A stretch of DNA of 38,014 bases from CAZSVI01 sp964610205. GTDB lineage: Bacteria; Bacillota; Clostridia; DSM-8532. Every line of letters starts with the position of its first letter. Position 1 is the first letter of the stretch. The stretch spans positions 1 to 38,014 of the forward strand of contig CAZSVI010000018.1 of the NCBI GenBank assembly GCA_964610205.1, read 5' to 3'. The translations under genes and the position numbers were made by a program. The notes beneath the pieces were generated by a model. That model saw only the letters and a list, made by a program, of their open reading frames with translations. It searched no databases and was not told where the DNA came from. Below are positions 1 through 6,067 of this stretch, in pieces.

Positions 1-81
1 AAGAGATACGATAATTGTTTCATTCAAATTGATAATATTGAAGCTGCACAAAAAACTATGAATCTATATTCTGAATCCTGA
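1..81 (+). CDS. possible 3' end of an unidentified gene (partial)
   Basis: Frame 1 is open from the window edge to a TGA at 79-81, giving about 26 residues that end in MNLYSES. It is followed within about 25 bases by hairpins that look like a terminator, which fits a real gene end. The visible tail is too short to assign a family. Frame 2 is also open for a short stretch (about 19 codons), so the assignment is tentative. Confidence 0.35.
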   Translation, partial: KRYDNCFIQIDNIEAAQKTMNLYSES

Positions 82-102
82 ATTCCGGGTTCTGAATTTT
101 CA

Positions 103-169
103 CCTCTAAGCTTTGATACAACTTGCTTAGAGCGAAAAAGTTTGCAAAAAAAACAAACTTTTTTAGAGG
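103..169 (+). terminator. nested hairpin terminator, possible attenuator
   Basis: An AAAAAGTTTG arm (135-144) pairs with CAAACTTTTT (154-163) around an A-rich loop, and the right arm itself ends in a T run. It is enclosed by CCTCTAA (103-109) and TTAGAGG (163-169). An alternative pairing of CTCTAAG (104-110) with CTTAGAG (126-132) exists. The mutually exclusive pairings leave open either simple termination of the upstream gene or attenuation ahead of the gene at 251. Confidence 0.6.
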
Positions 170-250
170 AATTACATAATGGTTTTAATTTTCCGGAGGT
201 TTTCAGCCTAACCGGGATATGGTATATTAATCTTAAGGAGGGTGATTTAT

Positions 251-1216
251 TTGTCCATTATTACCATATCAAGGCAGGATGGCAGCCTTGGTGATGAGAT
301 AGCCGTAAGATTATCCCAAAGGATGAATATGCAGCTTATTTTAAGAGACAGGGTTATTTCCGAATGGATGGCGGAAGTGGCGAACAAGTATCAGTTGCAC
401 ATGCTGTCTGAAAGCCCCAGGTTTTATTTATCGGAATTTAAAGATGGTATGAGTTTTAAGGTATATATTGAAAAAATACTTATAAAATTTGCGGAAATGA
501 CACCGTCAGTTATCGTAGGAATGGGTGCGCAGATAATTTTTTCGGATCATCCGGATGCGCTGAGAGTTAGAATTATTGCTTCAGAACAGACAAGAACCGA
601 AAGATTGCGAAAAAAGTACGGTCTTACTGGAAACGAAGCCGAAAAGCTGGTACAACAAGGAGATAAAAAGCATAGACGGTATACGTCAGTATTATATGGA
701 GTTGAATGGACCGAAATGTTTAATTATGACCTTGTTATGAATACAGATAATTTATCAGTTGAACAGTGTGTGGAAATCATTGTGCATCATATAGAAACAA
801 AAAGCCTTTTATCCAGTCAGTCCTTTTCCGATGACGATGAAAATAATATTTCTCAGAAGGATTATCAGGCAATTCATTTTAAGCATCCGGCAGAGGAAGA
901 ATTTGCGAGGATTCTTGACATGTACGGAATAGAGTGGGAATACGAACCCAGGACATTTCCTGTGCAATGGGATGCGGAAGGTAATGTCACAATGGCATTC
1001 AGCCCGGATTTTTATCTGACGAAGTTTGATACTTATATAGAAATCACAACAATGGAGCAAAAATATGTAACGATTAAAAATAAAAAGGTAAAGCGGTTGC
1101 GTGAATTATATCCTGATATTAATATAAATATAGTATATAAGAAAGATTTTCATACTTTGTTAAAACGTTTCGGGTTCAGTGGAGAGGATGAAATTAATGA
1201 ATTTAACAGGAGTTAA
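251..1216 (+). CDS. cytidylate-kinase-like protein with C-terminal nuclease-like (PD-(D/E)XK-type) domain
   Basis: 321 residues from the preferred TTG start at 251. AAGGAGG (235-241) lies 9 nt upstream; the GTG at 242 overlaps the Shine-Dalgarno and is unlikely. Residues 1-180 resemble the cytidylate kinase-like family: start SIITISR, a GSLGDEIA turn in place of the usual GSGGREI, and the late RYTSVLYG and YDLVMNTDNL signatures. Residues about 205-320 form a separate domain with EEEFARIL, then SPDFYL (Asp253) and YIEITT (Glu264), followed by a Lys/Arg-rich helix and INIVYKKDF. This resembles the restriction-endonuclease core, but Thr replaces the usual Lys of ExK. It overlaps the HPRT gene by 20 bp, implying co-translation. 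Substrate and nuclease activity are not known; a role in nucleotide salvage or nucleic-acid processing is inference. Confidence 0.75.
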   Translation: MSIITISRQDGSLGDEIAVRLSQRMNMQLILRDRVISEWMAEVANKYQLHMLSESPRFYLSEFKDGMSFKVYIEKILIKFAEMTPSVIVGMGAQIIFSDHPDALRVRIIASEQTRTERLRKKYGLTGNEAEKLVQQGDKKHRRYTSVLYGVEWTEMFNYDLVMNTDNLSVEQCVEIIVHHIETKSLLSSQSFSDDDENNISQKDYQAIHFKHPAEEEFARILDMYGIEWEYEPRTFPVQWDAEGNVTMAFSPDFYLTKFDTYIEITTMEQKYVTIKNKKVKRLRELYPDININIVYKKDFHTLLKRFGFSGEDEINEFNRS

Positions 1217-1739
1217 AAAAATTATTTTCGGGGAAGAAACAATTTTAAACAGAATTGCGGAAATGGGGAAACAAATCAGTGATGACTACAGGGATAAGCA
1301 TCCTGTTCTTATAAGTGTACTTAAAGGCACAATGTATTTTGTGGCGGATTTAACCAGGCAAATGGATATTCCCTTGAATATTGACTTTATGTCTATTGGC
1401 GTATATCCTGGTATTACGAAGAACACGGGAATTGTCAGGATTAACAAGGATCTGGATATTAATATTACGGGCAGGCATGTTCTGATGATTGAAGACATTA
1501 TCAACACAGGTCTTACAATGGGGTATCTGGTTCAGAATATGGAGGCGAGAAAACCTGCAAGCATTAAAGTATGTACTTTATTGAATAATCCGCATAAGCG
1601 GCTGATGAATATTCCTTTGGAATATGTGGGGTTTCAGGTACCCGACATCATGCTGGTGGGATATGGGATAGATTGTAACCAGGAATTCAGACATCTTCCT
1701 TACATTGCTCAGTTTGATGATAGTGTTCTTACGGGATAA
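1197..1739 (+). CDS. hpt: hypoxanthine phosphoribosyltransferase
   Basis: 180 residues from the ATG at 1197, chosen because GGAGAGG (1181-1187) lies 9 nt upstream; GTG 1179 and ATG 1188 in the same frame are too close to, or inside, that site. Cytosolic purine salvage enzyme: hypoxanthine or guanine plus PRPP gives IMP or GMP. The PRPP-binding loop is clear (VLMIEDIINTGLTM), as are LISVLKGTMYFVADL near the N terminus and the C-terminal VGYGIDCNQEFRHLPYI. Length matches the family (about 175-185). Translationally coupled to the kinase-like gene. HPRT more often sits near tilS and ftsH in Firmicutes, so this neighbourhood is unusual and it may be a second copy. Confidence 0.93.
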   Translation: MNLTGVKKIIFGEETILNRIAEMGKQISDDYRDKHPVLISVLKGTMYFVADLTRQMDIPLNIDFMSIGVYPGITKNTGIVRINKDLDINITGRHVLMIEDIINTGLTMGYLVQNMEARKPASIKVCTLLNNPHKRLMNIPLEYVGFQVPDIMLVGYGIDCNQEFRHLPYIAQFDDSVLTG

Positions 1740-1817
1740 CGGGAGGATGGCAGGGAGATATGCCATAATGTGGTGCTAACCATTAATATTTTCATAACGG
1801 AGGCAGGGGATTGGATA

Positions 1818-2906
1818 ATGGGACTTAGAGTACGTAAAAGCATACAAATCTGCAAAGGGGTGAAGGTAAACCTTGGAGCTGCAGGGGTCAGCCTGAGCCT
1901 CGGAACAAAAGGCTTACGCCATACTATCCATACAAGCGGGAGAAGAACATCTTCAATTGGTATTCCCGGCACTGGAATTTCCTATACCAAGACGCATAGA
2001 AAGAAGAAAAACTCCAAACGGCTAACTCGAACTAATAAACAGCAGTGGGATGGAAACGAAGCCGGAACAGATTCCCTGAAGGTACAGGAATATAATAATC
2101 TTATCAACACCCTAAGGGGAATACATAAAAAATGTGACGAGTATATAGACTGGCAGAGTATACTTAACGGGAAGGATGTATTGGAACCTGGAGGAATTGG
2201 TCCTAAGCAAGCGCAAGTATTGGAGGAACTCAGGAATTATCGTCCGGGCTTATTTGAGAAGCTTATATCAGGAAATAAAAAAGCGGAGCTTGAAAAGGCA
2301 GTAGAACAGGCTAAAAAAGAGGACAGTGAGGATTATAAAAACAGGGAAATGCTGAGAAAGCTGGCTGAACGTGTTCTAAATGGAGATATTGACGCATATC
2401 TTGATGTTATTGGTGAAATGAATCCTTTGAATGACCTGCTGGACTTCGGCAGCGATTTTAAGTTTAGATCGGACAGTCCGTCTGCTATTGAAGTGGAATT
2501 CAGGGCAAAATCAGATACGGTTGTTCCGGCGTATTCCCTTAGTCTTACAAAAACAGGAAAGCTATCAAAAAAGGACCTTACCAAAACAGCATATTATGAA
2601 CTTATGCAGGATTTCGTATGCAGCTGCTCAATACGTATAGCCCGGGATATTTTTGCATTGCTGCCGGTGAAAACAGTAGTGGTACATGTTGTGGAAAACA
2701 GAGTGAACACGGAGACAGGTGCCATGGAAGCTATGACCGTATTATCTGTGCTTTTTGAACGCGATATTATAAACGGATTGAGTTTTGATGGAATTGATCC
2801 GTCAGATGCAATGAATAATTTCTGGCACAATATGAAGTTTGTAAAAACATCAGGGTTTAAACCTGTGGACAGAATTGAGAACTATTTAACTGATTCCACT
2901 GCATAA
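1818..2906 (+). CDS. DUF4236 domain protein
   Basis: 362 residues from ATG 1818 (MGLRVRKSI). An in-frame start at 1770 would add 16 residues that do not match the family. Residues 1-55 are the DUF4236 signature: basic MGLRVRKS, then VNLGAAGVSLSLGTKG, then SSIGIPGTGISY. A Lys-rich linker follows, then a mixed alpha/beta C-terminal region (about residues 85-362) that I do not recognise, with a charged helical stretch near 150-190. No membrane segment or signal peptide. The function of DUF4236 is not established. The gene lies 78 nt after HPRT on the same strand and ends before a strong hairpin shared with the convergent gene. Confidence 0.8.
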   Translation: MGLRVRKSIQICKGVKVNLGAAGVSLSLGTKGLRHTIHTSGRRTSSIGIPGTGISYTKTHRKKKNSKRLTRTNKQQWDGNEAGTDSLKVQEYNNLINTLRGIHKKCDEYIDWQSILNGKDVLEPGGIGPKQAQVLEELRNYRPGLFEKLISGNKKAELEKAVEQAKKEDSEDYKNREMLRKLAERVLNGDIDAYLDVIGEMNPLNDLLDFGSDFKFRSDSPSAIEVEFRAKSDTVVPAYSLSLTKTGKLSKKDLTKTAYYELMQDFVCSCSIRIARDIFALLPVKTVVVHVVENRVNTETGAMEAMTVLSVLFERDIINGLSFDGIDPSDAMNNFWHNMKFVKTSGFKPVDRIENYLTDSTA

Positions 2907-2958
2907 ACGAGCAGTAATGTAAACAATAAATGATATGTAAATTAAGTAAACAGGTAAT

Positions 2959-2997
2959 ACATGCAAAAATACCTGGGGTGAAGGTATTTTTGCATGT
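2959..2997. terminator. bidirectional intrinsic terminator
   Basis: Perfect 16-bp inverted repeat: ACATGCAAAAATACCT at 2959-2974 and its complement at 2982-2997, loop GGGGTGA. The A/T-rich arm reads as a T run on both strands. It sits between the 3' ends of two convergent genes (2906 and 3044). Confidence 0.8.
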
Positions 2998-3043
2998 GCT
3001 AACAGGGTTTTCTTAAAGCGAAAAAAAGATAGTTGCTTTTATA

Positions 3044-3310
3044 TTACTTGGTAAAAAAACTTTTTATATCTTTCCCGGTAATAAAATCACTTAGAACCAG
3101 ATTCATAAGTTCCAGTTCCAATCTGGTATTATCCAACCCGGCGAGTTTTTCTTCGGTAAGCGAATCGTATGTTATCTCCAGTTTGGGCTGCTTCCTCACT
3201 ATATCAGCTATTCCTTTATCAATCCTTATATTGTCACAGGCATAGGAAAACTCTATTTTATAGTAGGGGTCATAACTTTTGCTTTTAATTATATTACCTG
3301 AAAAACTCAT
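3044..3310 (-). CDS. orphan 88-aa protein under c-di-GMP riboswitch control
   Basis: 88 residues, start ATG at 3310-3308 (MSFSGNIIK) with AAAGGAG 7 nt upstream on the minus strand (complement of 3318-3324); the frame is open further upstream but lacks a second site. Soluble, charged, no Cys pair, no membrane segment or signal peptide. The first half looks beta-rich (YYKIEFSYACDNIRID) and the second half helical (EEKLAGLDNTRLELELMN). I do not recognise a family; it does not show the RxxxR and D/NxSxxG motifs of PilZ. It is read from a leader with a GEMM-I aptamer and terminator, so it is probably part of the cell's c-di-GMP response. Confidence 0.75.
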   Translation of the reverse strand: MSFSGNIIKSKSYDPYYKIEFSYACDNIRIDKGIADIVRKQPKLEITYDSLTEEKLAGLDNTRLELELMNLVLSDFITGKDIKSFFTK

Positions 3311-3350
3311 AAAAAGACTCCTTTGCCAAACAAATTTATACTTAATAAAT

Positions 3351-3379
3351 ATAAAACCATGACTCAAAAACAGTCATGG
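3351..3379 (-). terminator. riboswitch expression-platform terminator
   Basis: On the minus strand CCATGACT (3379-3372) and AGTCATGG (3364-3357) form an 8-bp stem with loop GTTTTTG, followed by a TTTTAT run (3356-3351). It lies between the c-di-GMP aptamer and the start of the 88-aa gene, as expected for transcriptional control by the aptamer. Confidence 0.8.
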
Positions 3380-3394
3380 CTCCAGTATACCTAT

Positions 3395-3480
3395 TACCCG
3401 GCAACCCGACTGTCATAGCGATTACACCTTAGACCCGCGGCTTTGCGCCCTTACCTTTCGATAAGTTTGCCCTTTTCAAG
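3395..3480 (-). promoter_or_regulatory. cyclic di-GMP-I (GEMM-I) riboswitch aptamer
   Basis: Read on the minus strand, the conserved GEMM-I blocks appear in order: GGGCAAACTTATCGAAAGG (GAAA tetraloop of P2), GGGCGCAAAGCCGCGGGTCTAA (second strand of the helix plus tetraloop receptor; given here as two adjacent blocks, GGGCGCAAAGCC and GCGGGTCTAA), a P3 hairpin around CGCTATGACAG, and the closing GGGTTGCCGGG. Conservation of the purine-rich core and the GAAA loop/receptor pair is strong. The downstream terminator and the 88-aa gene complete the unit. Sensing of c-di-GMP is established for this class; on/off polarity cannot be read securely from the sequence. Confidence 0.88.
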
Positions 3481-3513
3481 TTCCTTTTCAATTTTTACTC
3501 ATCCAATAACTAT

Positions 3514-3549
3514 GTACAATAGTACTATAGTACAATAGTACTATTGTAC
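3514..3549. promoter_or_regulatory. two overlapping 20-bp palindromic operators
   Basis: GTACAATAGTACTATTGTAC at 3530-3549 is a perfect 20-bp palindrome. A near copy, with TATAGTAC as its right end, occupies 3514-3533, so the two are offset by 16 bp and share GTAC. The block lies just upstream of the riboswitch leader on the minus strand, where its promoter should be, and was not seen elsewhere in the window. A dimeric repressor site is the likely meaning; the regulator is unknown. Confidence 0.55.
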
Positions 3550-3718
3550 TATTGCGCATAAACAATTATATTACTCCATCCCATCAATGTCAACAATTTG
3601 TAAAAAATTATTTTAATTCAGAGAGCAAAGAAGATTTAATGCTTTTATTTTTTATTGAGCAATTTATTTAAGAAATACAGCAATATTCATAAAGGATTCA
3701 GGCTTAAAAATTGATATT

Positions 3719-3750
3719 ATATAAGTTGAATTAGAAAATTCAACTTATAT
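3719..3750. terminator. 14-bp inverted repeat, terminator-like or operator
   Basis: Perfect inverted repeat ATATAAGTTGAATT (3719-3732) / AATTCAACTTATAT (3737-3750), loop AGAA, in the intergenic region between the riboswitch gene and lacI-type gene, about 40 bp upstream of the lacI-type promoter. It is AT-rich with no GC core, so termination would be weak; an operator role is equally possible. Confidence 0.35.
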
Positions 3751-3791
3751 AGACAGGATAAAAAACAGATAAAAAACTTTTATATCCGGTA

Positions 3792-3820
3792 TTGAATTTA
3801 AATAATTAATGTAGTATAAT
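3792..3820 (+). promoter_or_regulatory. sigma-A promoter of the LacI-family gene
   Basis: TTGAAT (3792-3797), 17-nt spacer, perfect TATAAT (3815-3820). The predicted transcription start (about 3827) falls inside the first palindromic operator, so binding there would block initiation. Confidence 0.75.
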
Positions 3821-3822
3821 TG

Positions 3823-3879
3823 AGTTACTCGAGTAACTGACAATGTATGGATATTTGTATTTGATTTACGCGAGTAACT
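3823..3879 (+). promoter_or_regulatory. LacI-type operators O1 and O2
   Basis: O1 is a perfect palindrome, AGTTACTCGAGTAACT (3823-3838), with the central CG typical of LacI-family sites. O2, ATTTACGCGAGTAACT (3864-3879), has the same right half and 6 of 8 matching positions in the left half. Centres are 41 bp apart (about four helical turns). Placement over the transcription start and leader of the lacI-type gene suggests autoregulation. Confidence 0.65.
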
Positions 3880-3902
3880 ATGGTTGAAATGAGTGAGGGA
3901 GA

Positions 3903-4907
3903 ATGATAACCAGAACGGATGTTGCAAAAAAAGCAGGGGTATCTGTTGCTACAGTATCGCATGTTATGAATGAGACCAAATATGTTAGTCCTGAATTAAG
4001 GGAAAAGGTTAATACCGCAATCAGGCTTCTTAATTACAGACCTAATATTGTCGCGAGAAGTTTGGTTACAAAAAGAACCAAGCATGTGGGTATTGTTGTA
4101 AATGACATTACAAATCCATACTATGGAGAGATTGCACAGGGGATGGAGGAAATCGCACATAAGCATGGATATACCGTATCGCTCTGCCTTGCAAGTGATC
4201 ATTTTGACAGCTACCTTTCCAGCATTCTTCAAAGGCAGATGGACGGAATATTTATCGCCACAGTTGGGAACGGCATAGACCCGGAACATTTTCAGCCTCT
4301 TGCAGATGCAGGGATAGCCATAGTTAATGGGGGTGCAAAGTCATATGTAGACTTTGACTATACGGATGCAATGAATAGTCTTATAAAATATTATGCAGCA
4401 ATGGGACACAAACGCATCGGTTACTTAAGCGGGCTTTCCATAAATACTCCCATATATGACAAAGGAAATGATCGTTATTCGTTATACAGAGATTCGCTTA
4501 AGAAGTTGGGCTTGGTCTTTAAAGAAGAGTATGTGGTTGATGGCATGTATCCTTATAAAACGGATTATCGTTCCGGATATGAAGCGATGAAAACATTGTT
4601 GAAACGAGATACCCGAGTAACTGCTATATTCGCCATAAACGATTACATGGCATTTGGCGCGGTAAAAGCCATAAGAGAAGAAGGTTTAAAAATCCCTGAT
4701 GATATATCCGTTGCCGGCTGTGACGATATATTCTTCTCCGAATGCTTTGATCCGGCGCTGACAACGATCAGAGTACCCAAAACGGAAATGGGTCGTCAGG
4801 CCATGTATTTAATTCTGAATGAAATAAGGGAAAAAAAGACTGGAAGCCTTCAATTGAAAGCGGACTTAATGATCAGAGACTCTACCGGTCCGGTAAAAAG
4901 CAGTTGA
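3903..4907 (+). CDS. LacI-family transcriptional regulator
   Basis: 334 residues, the usual family length. Residues 1-50 are the LacI helix-turn-helix and hinge helix (TRTDVAKKAGVSVATVSHVM, then YRPNIVARSLVTKRT). Residues 60-330 are the periplasmic-binding-protein-like sensor domain (HVGIVVNDITNPYYGEIAQG, and near the end SVAGCDDIFFSECFDPALTTI). The start is fixed by the HTH; GAGGGAG lies unusually close (about 2-5 nt) to the ATG, so translation may be weak. It probably binds the CGAGTAACT palindromes in its own promoter. Its effector is probably a sugar, but no second complete operator was found in front of the downstream transport genes, so the target regulon is open. Confidence 0.92.
   Translation: MITRTDVAKKAGVSVATVSHVMNETKYVSPELREKVNTAIRLLNYRPNIVARSLVTKRTKHVGIVVNDITNPYYGEIAQGMEEIAHKHGYTVSLCLASDHFDSYLSSILQRQMDGIFIATVGNGIDPEHFQPLADAGIAIVNGGAKSYVDFDYTDAMNSLIKYYAAMGHKRIGYLSGLSINTPIYDKGNDRYSLYRDSLKKLGLVFKEEYVVDGMYPYKTDYRSGYEAMKTLLKRDTRVTAIFAINDYMAFGAVKAIREEGLKIPDDISVAGCDDIFFSECFDPALTTIRVPKTEMGRQAMYLILNEIREKKTGSLQLKADLMIRDSTGPVKSS
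4607..4622. promoter_or_regulatory. possible intragenic third LacI-type operator
   Basis: AGATACCCGAGTAACT inside the lacI-type coding region has the same right half (GAGTAACT) as O1 and O2 and a 6/8 left half. Its centre is about 784 bp from the O1 centre. It could act as a looping auxiliary site, as lac O2 does, or be a chance match within codons for DTRVT. Confidence 0.35.
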
Positions 4908-5075
4908 AGTATATACTTATAATATTACAAATCAGAAAATAAAAAAGCTAAAAAATACGGATATCCGGTACATTATAATTGAATGAACTCTCAGGGAAAC
5001 AATTGACTACAGCTTAAGATCAACTCCGTTGCATTTTCAGAAGTACACAGCCAAATTGTCATGTTATATTAGCCT
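4908..5075. other. intergenic stretch without a recognisable gene
   Basis: Follows the lacI-type stop. It holds short palindromes (AAGTATATACTT near 4914, CGGATATCCG near 4958) but no T-rich terminator and no open frame with a ribosome site. AT-rich and probably untranslated. Confidence 0.5.
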
Positions 5076-5185
5076 GTTGTTTATCAAACGCCCCCTAAGG
5101 CTCTTGCCGCGATAGGCGAGGAAAAATCTGAATGTTCCCTCAGTGGTGGGTTCAATCCACGACTAAGGGAGCGTTTGAAAACAAC
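5076..5185 (+). ncRNA. 110-nt structured intergenic element of unknown class
   Basis: The ends pair as GTTGTTT (5076-5082)/AAACAAC (5179-5185) and CAAACGC (5085-5091)/GCGTTTG (5171-5177), a 14-bp closing stem. Inside are a small hairpin, CTTGCC..GGCGAG near 5103-5119, and a larger one, CCCTCAGTGGTGG..CCACGACTAAGGG near 5137-5169 (11 of 13 pairs). The multi-hairpin form resembles palindromic ends of IS200/IS605-type elements or a structured RNA, but no transposase gene is present. The class is not identified; strand is by convention. Confidence 0.45.
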
Positions 5186-5224
5186 GGAAGCGATTGCTAA
5201 TGAGATATCTTTAACTCGATCTGA

Positions 5225-5322
5225 AATGCTCGCAGCATGCTCCACAAAAAACACACAAGGTCGTCGCTTTAGTACCGCATACTTAGCGGTAATTCATGCA
5301 AACACTCATTGAATTTTAATGG
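5225..5322 (+). repeat. dispersed intergenic repeat, copy A (most diverged)
   Basis: Shares the layout and tail of three other copies: GCTC.GC.. start, an A-rich block (ACAAAAAACAC), a central hairpin (ACCGC..GCGGT), and an ATTCATGCAAACACTCATTGAAT tail matching copy C's ATTCGCATAAGCGCTCATTGAAT (each quoted here in part: CACTCATTGAAT versus GCGCTCATTGAAT). Lies upstream of the CBM9-like gene. Confidence 0.45.
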
Positions 5323-5494
5323 GCTTTGTTTCTTGTATTTAAATTTAGGAGTGTATTATGTTTCAAACATGAGTAATTTGAATAATGATGGGGAAGGCGG
5401 GTGAATCAGGAAAGTTATATCGGAAATTATTTTTGCTGTTTGATACAGATTTTATGAAATGAATTAAGATGAGTAGGAAAAAGGAGGATATTTT
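5323..5494 (+). other. leader region of the CBM9-like gene
   Basis: No open frame with a ribosome site. It contains a 13-bp palindrome ATGTTTCAAACAT (5358-5370), a possible operator, and a poorly matched TTGATA (about 5440) as a -35 candidate. AAAGGAGG precedes the ATG at 5495. The transcription start cannot be placed confidently. Confidence 0.4.
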
Positions 5495-5985
5495 ATGCTT
5501 AAAAACAGGTTTGCACTGGTAATGGTAGCAGTAGTTGTGATTGTATTATGTTCCCCTGTTATAGCATCAGCCGACGTGGATGTAACCGAAGCAATCAAGG
5601 GCACACCAACCCTTGACGGAGCTGTGGATGCAATATGGGNNNNNNNNNNNNNNNNNNNNNNNNNNNNNNNNNNNNNNNNNNNNNNNNNNNNNNNNNNNNN
5701 NNNNNNNNNNNNNNNNNNNNNNNNNNNNNNNNNNNNNNNGATCCTACAGGCACCGGAGCAAGAGAAGGAGTTGTCTGCTGGAATGACGATGCGGGAGATA
5801 AATATTGCAACCCGTCGACATTAGGTAACGCAAAACTGGTTGGTGTTCCTGATGTAGCTGCAGGGGCAGCGAATGTGGAAGTTCCTGAAACAAGCTTCAA
5901 TGTTGTGCTCCTTATTATTATTGTTGCGAGTGTATTGTTAATCGGTGTGGTTATATTGCTTATAACAAAAAAGAAGACGACTTAA
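5495..5985 (+). CDS. secreted membrane-anchored CBM9-like protein, interrupted by assembly gap
   Basis: ATG 5495 follows AAAGGAGG. The N terminus is a signal peptide (basic MLKNR, hydrophobic core, cleavage after IASA), then a start typical of CBM9-like domains: GTPTLDGAVDAIW. The 100-N gap removes most of the domain. After the gap, GAREGVVCWNDDAGDKYCNP and LGNAKLV fit a CBM9 C-terminal part, followed by a linker, a roughly 24-residue membrane segment and a KKKTT tail. The two flanks are in different frames across the N run, but N count is a placeholder, so one continuous gene is most likely. Expected role: carbohydrate binding outside the membrane, next to the importer encoded downstream. 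Actual protein length is unknown. Confidence 0.7.
5640..5739. other. assembly gap (100 N)
   Basis: Exactly 100 N bases inside the CBM9-like gene; a conventional placeholder for a scaffold gap of unknown size. Confidence 0.98.
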
Positions 5986-6004
5986 GGATGTCAAAACAGC
6001 CGGT

Positions 6005-6040
6005 ATATGGGAAGCGCCTTAATAAGATGCTTCCCAATAT
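6005..6040 (+). terminator. hairpin between CBM9-like gene and solute-binding protein gene
   Basis: GGGAAGC (6009-6015) pairs with GCTTCCC (6029-6035), extended by flanking TATAT/ATATA. No T run follows, so RNA processing or stability control is as likely as termination. Confidence 0.4.
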
Positions 6041-6067
6041 ATGTTGCATGGAAAAGGGGGAGTATTG

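Noticed and set aside
5149..5160. GGTTCAATCC resembling a tRNA T-loop
   Set aside because: No acceptor, D-arm or anticodon arm in the correct spacing, and the bases belong to a longer hairpin.
5635..5985. Second separate small gene after the N run
   Set aside because: The apparent start is created by the Ns; the tail fits the end of the same CBM9-like protein.
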